The notes: generated by a model from the letters alone, not told the origin. DNA of 7,229 nucleotides from Pseudomonadota bacterium (GCA_021852325.1 JAJZNM010000084.1:1-7229), one strand, 5' to 3'; shown: positions 1 through 5,977, counted from the stretch's first letter. Made by a program: numbers and translations.

Positions 1-1
1 C

Positions 2-151
2 TTCGACGAACTCGATGTCTACTTCCGGCCCTCCTTTCTTCACCGCGAGCTCGAGCTCGGACTCGGTCTCACACGCTGGGCACCCACAGGCTTTCCGGTC
101 GAGATCAGTCCGGACGCCTTGATCGGCTGGCAGGTGAACTTCCATGAATGA
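2..151 (+). CDS. C-terminal fragment of an unidentified protein, possibly an outer-membrane beta-barrel
   Basis: An open frame enters from the left edge and gives 49 codons before TGA at 149-151. Third codon positions are strongly G/C-biased, as in the genes downstream, so this is very probably the real frame and the 5' part lies outside the window. The visible sequence alternates hydrophobic and polar residues in short stretches (VYFRPSF, ELELGLGLTRW, LIGWQVNF) and ends close to an aromatic residue. This is what the last strands of an outer-membrane beta-barrel look like. Its position beside a lipoprotein and a polysaccharide export operon makes a capsule-related barrel (YjbH/GfcD-like or Wzi-like) conceivable, but too little is visible to assign a family. 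Its stop codon lies 8 nt inside the next gene, so the two are probably translationally coupled. I am confident it is coding and unsure of the function. Confidence 0.6.
   Translation, partial: FDELDVYFRPSFLHRELELGLGLTRWAPTGFPVEISPDALIGWQVNFHE
132..137 (+). promoter_or_regulatory. Ribosome binding site of the small lipoprotein gene
   Basis: AGGTGA is an exact match to part of the anti-Shine-Dalgarno complement (AAGGAGGTGA). It ends 6 nt before the ATG at 144. It supports translation of the small overlapping gene from 144 and argues against that frame being a chance ORF. Confidence 0.5.
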
Positions 152-407
152 TCGAACCCGCAGGTTGCCTGGGCGCATCCTCGTCTGTGTGGGGATCGTG
201 CTCGTGCTCGTCGCGCTCGGCGCCTGCGGGCTCCCCGGCTATCACTTCCCGGGCGGCACCACGCCGTGGCTGCCGGGCGGCGCACCGTCCCCGCACGCCA
301 GGCGGAAACGATCCCAAGCCCCTAGTGCTCCGCCCCAGGCGGGCCAGGCGTTGTCACGGGGAACTGACCCGCGCTCATCTTCTTTGAGGAGCCTCCATGA
401 AACCTAG
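144..407 (+). CDS. Small predicted lipoprotein (87 aa), unknown function
   Basis: The product has a short basic N-terminus (R5, R6, R7, R11), a hydrophobic core at about residues 12-25 (ILVCVGIVLVLVAL) and a lipobox-like LGAC with the acceptor cysteine at C28. This predicts signal peptidase II processing and lipid anchoring in the periplasm or outer membrane. The mature part begins GLPGYHFPGG. It is rich in Gly and Pro up to about residue 50, then becomes a low-complexity Ala/Pro/Ser/Arg tail. The first 50 codons have the strong G/C third-position bias of the neighbours; the tail is less convincing and could reflect decay or drift. The gene overlaps the upstream stop by 8 nt and the downstream start by 11 nt, and has a good Shine-Dalgarno 6 nt before the ATG. 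The mature N-terminus (C-x-L-P-G-x-x-F) resembles that of the Wza lipoprotein further downstream. No family was recognised. Confidence 0.6.
   Translation: MNDRTRRLPGRILVCVGIVLVLVALGACGLPGYHFPGGTTPWLPGGAPSPHARRKRSQAPSAPPQAGQALSRGTDPRSSSLRSLHET
386..391 (+). promoter_or_regulatory. Ribosome binding site fixing the DUF1579-like start
   Basis: GAGGAG lies 5 nt before the ATG at 397, inside the 3' end of the overlapping lipoprotein gene. It fixes this start and shows the gene can recruit ribosomes itself as well as by coupling. Confidence 0.65.
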
Positions 408-930
408 ACTCATCCTTCCCGTCCTCGCGACCCTGGTCCTGGTTCCGTGCCTCGCGCGGCCGCTGACCCGGCCCGTCGCCCTCCGGCGGCTCGACGTCGC
501 GACCGGTCGCTGGATCTTCCACGGCCGGACGCTCAAGACCCCCTTCAGCAAGCCGGGCACCTGGACCTGGCAGGCAGACTGCCGCTGGTCGGCTCCCGAC
601 CGGCTCTTTCTCGAGTGCGCATTCGACAACGTCTGGAACGGCCGACCCGTCCGCTCGCTCGTCGTCGATACCTATAACACACACGATCACCGCTACTGGC
701 ATTACGAGATGTTCGAATCGGGTGCGGGGGGAGCGCATCCTTTCGCTTCAGCGCTCACCCTCGAGGGCCCGGTCTGGATCGAATCCGGCGGAGGTGGCTC
801 AAAAATCCGGCAACGGATCGTCTATGACTACAAGACCCGAAGTCGGGTGACGGTCGCAATCGAGCTCTCCCGGGACGGGACCCACTGGATCACGGTCGAC
901 CGGGGCATCGGTTTGAAAGTGCGTCCGTGA
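397..930 (+). CDS. Secreted DUF1579-like protein (177 aa)
   Basis: The protein starts with a Sec-type signal peptide: Lys/Arg at residues 2-4, a hydrophobic core at 5-17, and likely cleavage after CLA at 18-20. The mature domain has the layout I associate with the DUF1579 family, a small beta-rich fold often secreted and of unknown function. An opening L-x-x-x-x-G-x-W (residues 32-39) is followed by PFSKPGTW (49-56), then C62-x-W64 and C74 inside predicted strands, a Tyr-rich strand around 93-104, a glycine-rich turn at 109-112, and a closing GTHWITVDRG (161-170). C62 and C74 could form a periplasmic disulfide. The family call rests on pattern recognition, not a database search. A strong Shine-Dalgarno at 386-391 fixes the start. 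It overlaps the lipoprotein gene by 11 nt and is the last gene before the inverted repeat at 931-968, so it appears to close an upstream operon. Any link to the polysaccharide genes is only by location. Confidence 0.65.
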   Translation: MKPRLILPVLATLVLVPCLARPLTRPVALRRLDVATGRWIFHGRTLKTPFSKPGTWTWQADCRWSAPDRLFLECAFDNVWNGRPVRSLVVDTYNTHDHRYWHYEMFESGAGGAHPFASALTLEGPVWIESGGGGSKIRQRIVYDYKTRSRVTVAIELSRDGTHWITVDRGIGLKVRP

Positions 931-968
931 TGAATCCTCCGCCGATGATCTTTGAGCCGGAGGATTCA
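931..968 (+). terminator. Inverted repeat after the DUF1579-like gene, candidate terminator hairpin
   Basis: TGAATCCTCCG (931-941) is perfectly complementary to CGGAGGATTCA (958-968), giving an 11-bp stem with a 16-nt loop. It begins at the base after the TGA stop codon. Its position suits transcription termination or 3'-end protection of the upstream mRNA. There is no U-tract after it (the next bases are AAGAGAGG), so it is not a classical intrinsic terminator. It could instead be a 3' stabilising hairpin. Confidence 0.45.
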
Positions 969-1009
969 AAGAGAGGCGCAGGGGATGGGTCCGGTGGCGT
1001 GATCGAGAC

Positions 1010-1019
1010 CCCGTACGGG
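1010..1019. repeat. 10-bp palindrome, possible operator
   Basis: CCCGTACGGG is a perfect palindrome lying about 115 nt upstream of the predicted -10 box. A palindrome of this length can be a dimeric regulator site or chance in GC-rich DNA. It has no second copy that I can see in the window. Confidence 0.25.
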
Positions 1020-1036
1020 ATCGGAGGGGAGTGCGA

Positions 1037-1056
1037 TGGGAACGAGCTGCTTCCCA
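1037..1056. repeat. Short inverted repeat upstream of the wza promoter
   Basis: TGGGAA (1037-1042) and TTCCCA (1051-1056) are perfectly complementary across an 8-nt spacer that contains AGCT. The centre-to-centre geometry would suit a dimeric DNA-binding protein, and the site lies about 80 nt upstream of the -10 box. Six-base arms can occur by chance, so this is only a candidate. Confidence 0.25.
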
Positions 1057-1133
1057 GACTTCGGATCAGGGCTCACGCCAGACGATCGCCTTTGCCCGGG
1101 AACTCGGATGCCGGATCCAGGTCCAGTAATCGT

Positions 1134-1139
1134 TATAAT
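1134..1139 (+). promoter_or_regulatory. Candidate sigma-70 promoter -10 element for the wza operon
   Basis: TATAAT is a perfect -10 hexamer in otherwise GC-rich DNA. It is followed by a GC-rich discriminator (GCGCGGG, 1140-1146), which would put transcription start near 1146. No hexamer resembling TTGACA is present with 15-19 nt spacing (the 17-nt position is CCGGAT), and there is no extended -10 TG. The promoter may therefore depend on an activator. The GC-rich discriminator is of the kind associated with stringent or growth-rate control, which is inference. It is the only promoter-like element in the gap before wza. Confidence 0.5.
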
Positions 1140-1179
1140 GCGCGGGTAATGGATCGGGAGAAACCATTGGGACAGCGAA

Positions 1180-1223
1180 GGTGGATCGCCCTCGACCGGA
1201 GCCGTGCGAGCCGGGCATCCACC
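1180..1223 (+). promoter_or_regulatory. Strong hairpin in the 5' leader of the wza transcript
   Basis: GGTGGAT (1180-1186) plus GCCC (1188-1191), with C1187 bulged, pairs with GGGC plus ATCCACC (1213-1223), giving 11 base pairs. The helix can continue with TCG (1192-1194) against CGA (1207-1209) across a three-base bulge, closing a 12-nt loop. The structure sits in the middle of the predicted leader of about 150 nt, roughly 70 nt before the wza start codon. It could act in attenuation, protein binding or RNA stability. I recognise no named riboswitch or JUMPstart/ops element here. Confidence 0.45.
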
Positions 1224-1295
1224 ACGCGGAGCGGCCAGGGATCAAGCGTTCACTCAAGGGGCCGGAATCCATCCTCCTTGGGATGACTGTCGCCG

Positions 1296-2477
1296 ATGTC
1301 ACTCAAGAAAACTGCACTCGTCCTCTTTCTGCTTCCGCTCCTCGCCTCCTGCTCGCTTCCGGGACTCAGGTTCAAGGGGCCGATCCGGATACGGTCCGGC
1401 AGGAGACTCCCCTATGTGATTCAGCCCATTACCCCACAACTCCTCACCCGCGAGGCGGCACGCCAACGGGCGGTCGCAATCGGGCAACCCAATCCCGCGC
1501 TCGCACGAGCGATTCGAGAATACTCCTACCACGTAGGCCCCCAGGATACCCTCTCCATTGTCGTCTGGGGACACCCGGAGTTCCTCGCGACCGGATCTGC
1601 AATGGGCTCCTCATCGCTCCCGACTCGGAACCCCGGAGTTCCCTCCGCATTCGCCCAGCCTGCGCACGCGCATACCTTCACCGTGCATGCCGATGGCGAT
1701 CTCAATTTCCCGTACATCGGCGCTATCCATGTTTCAGGACTCTCGGTTACCGCAATCCGGAAGCTGCTCACCCGTAAGCTCCATCTGATCCTCAAACACC
1801 CGCAAGTCAGTGTCCAGGTGGTGGGCTTTCATAGCAAGACCTACGAACTGGCCGGAGCTGTCATGCACCCCGGCCTCTACCCGATCACGAATGTTCCGGT
1901 CACCGTCTCCCAGGCGATAGCCCAGGCGGGTGGGGCCCTCCACAGTGGCTCGGGCATTCTGGGTTCGCAAGGCACGATCTCAAACTCGCTCGCCGATCTC
2001 GGACGGGTCATCTTTATCAATCATGGCAAACGGGAAATCCTGGATCTCCGTGCGTTCTACCGCAATGGTGATCTTGCCGAAGACCGTCTCGTCCACCCGG
2101 GTGACATCATCCGCGTCCCGAGCAACGCCTTCGACCAGATCCATGTCATCGGCGAGGTCACCCATCCGGGTGATTACCCCATGTATGGCGGGCATCTGAA
2201 CCTTGCAGAAGCCCTCGGTGATGCGGGCAGCATTGATCTCAGCACAGCGAATCCCACACGCATCTTCATCTTTCGCGGTGCCTATCAGAAGCCAGAAATC
2301 TTCTGGCTGAACGCGCGTTCACCGGTGGCCATGCTGCTCGCGACCCGGTTCCAGCTCCAGCCACAGGATGTGGTTTATGTCGCAACTGCGCCGATCAGCG
2401 CCTGGAATCGTGTGATTTCACAGATTCTCCCGACCGTGGAAGCGCTCTATGAAACCAAGGTCCTGGTGTATCCATGA
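1296..2477 (+). CDS. wza: Wza-type outer-membrane polysaccharide export lipoprotein
   Basis: Wza forms the octameric outer-membrane channel that exports capsule or exopolysaccharide, docking on Wzc across the periplasm. The 393-aa product is close to the usual length. It has a lipoprotein signal (K4-K5, core 7-16, lipobox LASC with C19). The polysaccharide export domain starts at YHVGPQDTLSIVVWG (78-92) and continues at HADGDLNFPYIG (131-142). Two SLBB domains follow, the first from about 174 (YELAGAVMHPGLYPI) and the second from about 282 (IHVIGEVTHPGDYPM). The conserved C-terminus LQPQDVVYVATAPISAWNR leads into a helix ending ISQILPT, matching the amphipathic helix that forms the Wza outer-membrane pore. 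An insertion rich in Ser/Pro/Ala at about 98-126 lengthens the export domain. The start at 1296 is the first possible one, because an in-frame stop lies at 1284-1286. It has only a weak Shine-Dalgarno. The stop overlaps the next gene by ATGA. Confidence 0.93.
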   Translation: MSLKKTALVLFLLPLLASCSLPGLRFKGPIRIRSGRRLPYVIQPITPQLLTREAARQRAVAIGQPNPALARAIREYSYHVGPQDTLSIVVWGHPEFLATGSAMGSSSLPTRNPGVPSAFAQPAHAHTFTVHADGDLNFPYIGAIHVSGLSVTAIRKLLTRKLHLILKHPQVSVQVVGFHSKTYELAGAVMHPGLYPITNVPVTVSQAIAQAGGALHSGSGILGSQGTISNSLADLGRVIFINHGKREILDLRAFYRNGDLAEDRLVHPGDIIRVPSNAFDQIHVIGEVTHPGDYPMYGGHLNLAEALGDAGSIDLSTANPTRIFIFRGAYQKPEIFWLNARSPVAMLLATRFQLQPQDVVYVATAPISAWNRVISQILPTVEALYETKVLVYP

Positions 2478-4612
2478 CGCCAGCCAAGGATCCGACCCGC
2501 TCAGCCATGCGTAATACGCTTGAGGGTGAGGATTCACATATCGATCTCCAGACGCTTCTCGCCATCATCCGGCGGGGCAAATGGATCATTCTCGGCGGAT
2601 TGTTCGCAGTCTTCCTGATCGGGATCGGCTATGTCGTTCTGGTGCCGCCTGTCTATCAAGCCAGTGCATTACTGCAGGTTGAGCAGCAAGGCGGGGCCAG
2701 AGCCCCGGCGCTGGGTATGGCTTCTCTCCTCCTTCCCGGAATCCTGCAGTCTGCCTCCTCAACGGATGCCGAAATCCTGATCATGACGTCCCGTGCCGTG
2801 CTCATTCCCGTCATCCGGAAACTGCATCTGGATCTTGTAGTCAGGGGTGCGCCGAGGTCAGCCGTTCAGGTGAAGGAGTTCGTGATTCCAGACCAATGGA
2901 ACGGAAAGTCTTTACGACTGGTCAGAGGTCCGGGGGATGGTTATACCCTTTACGGACCGGAGGGCCAAAAGATCCTCACCGGCTACCCGGGCCAGCTGGC
3001 GTCAGGCGCGCGCGGCTCAGTTCGGCTCGAGCTGACGAAGTTGGCGCTTTCAGCCCACCAGCGTGTGACTCTGGTCCACGAATCCATTCAGCAAGTTTTT
3101 CATGCATTACAGTCCAGGATCCATGCGGCTCAAAAGGGGCAGGGCACGGGCATCGTGCGACTCACCTTCGAAGGGCACGATGCAAGGAACGCATCCAGAA
3201 TCCTGAACGCCGTGATCGCACAATATCGGACGGAAAACATCAATGAGTTCTCAGCGCAGGCCATCCAGACTCTTGCGTTCATCCACAAGCAGCTCCCGGG
3301 GCTGAAAAGTCGGGTCGATCGCGCTGCATCCCGTCTGGCGGCCTACCAGTCCGCACACAATACGATCAACCTCGACGAACAGACCAAAGCCCTCCTGTCC
3401 GAGCTCGGCATCCTGGAAGGTCAGCTGACCGAACTCGAACTCGCCCGAGCACGCTACGCTGAACAATACACCCGGCGGTTCCCGGTAATCTCAGCACTCA
3501 GGAACGAGGAGCATGAGATCCAGATGCGCATCGCGCGTCTCCATCAAAAACTCGAAGCATTGCCTATCCAGGCACCGACTTATGTCCGTCTCACTGAAAA
3601 CGCACTCATCTACGGCAAGCTCTATACCAGCCTGCTCAGCACGGAACAGGATCTCCGGATCCGCGAAGCGGGCACCATTGGAGATGTACGCATTGTAGAG
3701 CCCGCTATTCCGCCCCTTGCACCGATCGCGCCACGCAAGGCAGTGGATCTTTTTATTTCCGCGGTGATCGGGCTTGCATTGGGGATTTTTGCCGCATTCC
3801 TGCGCCATTCCCTCACACCCAATCTGCGCGACCCGGATATTTTAGAGGCAACTTTCAGGCTTCCTGTGTTCGCGGTGATCCCTCACAGCCGCCGACAACA
3901 GGCGCTGGACAGAAGGCCATGGGGCAGACATCCATCACACATGCGGCTTTTGATCGAGGATGACCCACACGACATTGCGATCGAGGCGCTGCGCAGCTTG
4001 CGGACCAGCACAGAATACGCGCTTGATGGCGCAACCCATCGTGCGATCGTCTTAGGCGGACCCGCACCGGGTATCGGCAAGTCATTCATCTGTGCAAATC
4101 TCGCATGCGTTTATGCAGATTCTGGGAAGCGAGTCCTTTTGATTGACGCGGATCTCCGGAGAGGCCACCTCCACCGTTACTTTGATCAGGCACGCAGCCC
4201 CGGACTTGCGGATGTTCTCTCCGGGAGGATACCGTGGCGGGAATCCGTCCAAAAAGACAAAGTCGACCTGATCGCAACAGGCGACACACCCCCCCGACCG
4301 ACAGAACTCCTCATGCGGTCAGAACTGGCGAACCTGCTACACGAGGCTGTTGCCGTCTATGATCTCGTCCTGATCGATGTGCCGCCCGTGCTCGCCGTAT
4401 CCGACGCGCTGATCATCGGACGCCATGCCGACCTGAATATCCTCATCCTGAAAGCCGAGTGCCACAGCCTCGAGGAGGTACGCACTACACTCCGACGCCA
4501 TGAACAAAGCGGAGTGCCGGTCAACGGATTTGTCTTCAACGATCTCAGACCGAATACGGCCCGCTATGGTTACCGTTACCAGTATCGGTACGGGAGGAAG
4601 CATGAAGCATGA
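2474..4612 (+). CDS. wzc: Wzc-type polysaccharide copolymerase and tyrosine autokinase
   Basis: This inner-membrane protein controls chain length and couples polymerisation to export through Wza, cycling by tyrosine phosphorylation. The 712 residues match proteobacterial fused Wzc (about 720). A Wzz-like N-terminus has TM1 at about 37-58, a periplasmic region with coiled-coil-like helices (about 245-365), a proline-rich stretch (409-420) and TM2 at about 423-443. The cytoplasmic BY-kinase domain has the oligomerisation motif EALRSLR (504-510), Walker A GGPAPGIGKS (528-537), Walker A' LLIDADLRR (555-563) and Walker B LVLIDVPP (631-638). The C-terminal tyrosine cluster is Y698, Y700, Y702, Y704 and Y706, in strict alternation. 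All catalytic motifs are intact. It overlaps wza by 4 nt (ATGA) and the next gene by 4 nt. No Wzb-type phosphatase gene lies between wza and wzc, unlike the E. coli wza-wzb-wzc order, so a phosphatase must be encoded elsewhere. Confidence 0.94.
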   Translation: MTPAKDPTRSAMRNTLEGEDSHIDLQTLLAIIRRGKWIILGGLFAVFLIGIGYVVLVPPVYQASALLQVEQQGGARAPALGMASLLLPGILQSASSTDAEILIMTSRAVLIPVIRKLHLDLVVRGAPRSAVQVKEFVIPDQWNGKSLRLVRGPGDGYTLYGPEGQKILTGYPGQLASGARGSVRLELTKLALSAHQRVTLVHESIQQVFHALQSRIHAAQKGQGTGIVRLTFEGHDARNASRILNAVIAQYRTENINEFSAQAIQTLAFIHKQLPGLKSRVDRAASRLAAYQSAHNTINLDEQTKALLSELGILEGQLTELELARARYAEQYTRRFPVISALRNEEHEIQMRIARLHQKLEALPIQAPTYVRLTENALIYGKLYTSLLSTEQDLRIREAGTIGDVRIVEPAIPPLAPIAPRKAVDLFISAVIGLALGIFAAFLRHSLTPNLRDPDILEATFRLPVFAVIPHSRRQQALDRRPWGRHPSHMRLLIEDDPHDIAIEALRSLRTSTEYALDGATHRAIVLGGPAPGIGKSFICANLACVYADSGKRVLLIDADLRRGHLHRYFDQARSPGLADVLSGRIPWRESVQKDKVDLIATGDTPPRPTELLMRSELANLLHEAVAVYDLVLIDVPPVLAVSDALIIGRHADLNILILKAECHSLEEVRTTLRRHEQSGVPVNGFVFNDLRPNTARYGYRYQYRYGRKHEA

Positions 4613-5973
4613 ATACCGAGGACATTGCCCGGACCACTCTCGGGGCGGCTGAGCCTTTCTATCCCCCGACATTTTCGGGAGCCTGGCTGCACAAGCTGGC
4701 GTTTTTCTTTTCCGCTCCCGTGATGCTTTGGGCGCTTTTATGGATCGCCATCGATACCGGCCCCTGGAATCTGGAGGGATTTTCTGGAACCTTCAGTGCG
4801 CTGGATGCGGTCCGCGCGGCTTTCCCGCTCTTCGTACTTGTGATCATCCTTTTTTGGTGGGCATTGCATGCCCGAACCCTGCGCATCCCGACCCTGGCCG
4901 AAGGGGGGATCTGGCTCTACGGTCTCCTCATGCTCCTCATGAGCGTACGGGCGGCTCCCTGGTTCATGTGGGGTTACTGGGGACTGGCCTTTCTCGCTCC
5001 CCTCGCGCTCACCTACGCTGTCCTTTCCGGTCGGGCACCACTTGAGACACTGCGCCAGCTGAACTGGGCTTCTTGGATTTATGCGACGGCTGCATTGGCG
5101 ATCATGCTGATTTATGCCAGAGCGAAACTTTTTGTTGGCAACAACCTCAGTGCCTATGGCATCGTGAATCGTGCAGGTCCATTCCTCGGTGCCGCGATAT
5201 CCCGATCATCCGGTTTGTCCCGTCTGGCTGCGGTTCCAGGGATTCTGGGGCTGATCTACGTCCTGCGCGAAAGGGGATGGGCCCGCTTGATTGCAGGGAC
5301 CGCCCTCACCCTGGCAGCAACGGTCATCTGGATCATGCAGTCACGCGGTTCTCTGTTTTCATTCATGGGAGCTATGGCCTTTATACTGTGTTTTGGCGGT
5401 CCGCGCGCACGCCGCTGGGGGATCCTGATCGGCGTGATGGCTGTCGTGATGATGGGAGTCGATCTTGGTGCCGGGGGCCATCTGCTCCAGGATCTTTGGG
5501 CTCACGCCACGCGTCATACGGGGCTCGCCGGCTTCCGGACGATGAGCGGACGGCCGCGAATCTGGCGTCACGCCTTCCGTTATATCGATCGAAGACCTTG
5601 GCTCGGCTACGGCCCGCAGGCGGATCGCCGACTGGGAATCGGCGATGCGCAAAATCTCATCGTGTATTGTCTCCTTTCGACGGGTATCGTTGGAACAATG
5701 GCCTTTGTGTTGGGATTTGCCTCTGCCTGGCTCTCGTTTTTCAGGGTTTTGCACAAACGCATCCGGCTGCCGCAGAGAGATCAGCGCCTCGTGATCGCGT
5801 GCGGTGCAATCCTCGCCTTCCTCTCTCTGAGAAGCATACCTGAGGACGGAGCTTCATACTTCAGCGTGGATCTTTTATTGCAGCTGCCTGCGATGGTGTA
5901 CCTTGCGGTCCTGTCGCGCAAACTGGCGGGCACACCGGACGGATATACCGACCATGACCAATTTCGAGCCTGA
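4609..5973 (+). CDS. wzy: Wzy/O-antigen-ligase-like polytopic membrane protein, probable repeat-unit polymerase
   Basis: The 454-aa protein has roughly ten to twelve hydrophobic segments, starting near residues 30-49 and ending near 421-436. Features of the Wzy_C/O-antigen ligase superfamily are visible. These are QSRGS at 244-248 with R246 in a conserved position, a large periplasmic-type loop with SGRPRIW (313-319) and LGYGPQ (332-337), and a distal AQNLIVYCLLSTGIVG segment (347-362). These proteins transfer lipid-linked glycans at the periplasmic face. Sitting directly after wzc, a polymerase role in a Wzx/Wzy pathway is more likely than lipid A-core ligation, but sequence alone does not separate the two. 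The usual His-Asn of the distal motif is Gln-Asn here (Q348-N349). A strong Shine-Dalgarno (GGGAGGAAG, 4592-4600) and the ATGA overlap with wzc fix the start. The gene symbol is by role, not close homology. Confidence 0.8.
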   Translation: MNTEDIARTTLGAAEPFYPPTFSGAWLHKLAFFFSAPVMLWALLWIAIDTGPWNLEGFSGTFSALDAVRAAFPLFVLVIILFWWALHARTLRIPTLAEGGIWLYGLLMLLMSVRAAPWFMWGYWGLAFLAPLALTYAVLSGRAPLETLRQLNWASWIYATAALAIMLIYARAKLFVGNNLSAYGIVNRAGPFLGAAISRSSGLSRLAAVPGILGLIYVLRERGWARLIAGTALTLAATVIWIMQSRGSLFSFMGAMAFILCFGGPRARRWGILIGVMAVVMMGVDLGAGGHLLQDLWAHATRHTGLAGFRTMSGRPRIWRHAFRYIDRRPWLGYGPQADRRLGIGDAQNLIVYCLLSTGIVGTMAFVLGFASAWLSFFRVLHKRIRLPQRDQRLVIACGAILAFLSLRSIPEDGASYFSVDLLLQLPAMVYLAVLSRKLAGTPDGYTDHDQFRA

Positions 5974-5977
5974 GGAG
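5972..5977 (+). promoter_or_regulatory. Ribosome binding site of the epimerase gene, overlapping the polymerase stop codon
   Basis: GAGGAG shares bases with the TGA stop at 5971-5973 and lies 10 nt before the ATG at 5988, slightly long spacing. An in-frame ATG at 5997 would be even further away, so 5988 is preferred. The overlap suggests that ribosomes finishing the polymerase gene reinitiate here. Confidence 0.5.

Larger units (their letters stand above)
931..1295. other. 365-nt intergenic region between the envelope genes and the polysaccharide operon
   Basis: No open frame here looks coding by composition, with the possible exception of a 45-codon frame at 1149-1286 that is discussed separately. 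The region contains the hairpin at 931-968, a 10-bp palindrome CCCGTACGGG (1010-1019), a short inverted repeat (1037-1056), a perfect -10 box (1134-1139) and a leader hairpin (1180-1223). CGGATCAGG (1062-1070) and CGGATCCAGG (1112-1121) are near-identical direct repeats 50 nt apart, the second sitting at the -35 position. Together these suggest a regulated promoter region, but no known operator consensus was recognised. Confidence 0.6.

Noticed and set aside
330..342. CCGCC/GGCGG mini-hairpin within the small lipoprotein gene
   Set aside because: A 5-bp stem in GC-rich DNA with no T-tract; not enough to call a terminator.
322..738. 138-aa minus-strand open frame over the DUF1579-like gene
   Set aside because: It is antisense to a gene with a signal peptide, ribosome site and domain pattern; GC-rich DNA commonly leaves such frames open.
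1138..1155. JUMPstart/ops element for RfaH
   Set aside because: GCGCGGGTAATGG shares only a few bases with GGCGGTAGNNT and has the wrong spacing.
1146..1235. Resemblance to a cyclic-di-GMP-I (GEMM) riboswitch: GAGAAACC, GGGACAGCGAA
   Set aside because: Short pieces look like GEMM consensus, and the context would fit. But the P1b hairpin with a GNRA tetraloop and the closing GGC/GCC helix are missing, and the second hairpin lacks the tetraloop receptor. A cmsearch with RF01051 would settle it.
927..1286. 119-aa open frame across the intergenic region
   Set aside because: It crosses the hairpin and promoter, has no ribosome site or recognisable domain, and overlaps the end of the DUF1579-like gene. 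Only its last 45 codons are discussed as a possible upstream ORF.
1181..1777. 198-aa open frame overlapping the start of wza
   Set aside because: It lies out of frame over the well-supported wza signal and export domain, and its translation is Arg/Pro/Ser-rich, typical of a shadow frame.
5073..5843. 256-aa open frame inside the polymerase gene
   Set aside because: It is a shadow of the membrane protein in another frame, with Cys/Arg/Ser-rich low-quality sequence and no domain.
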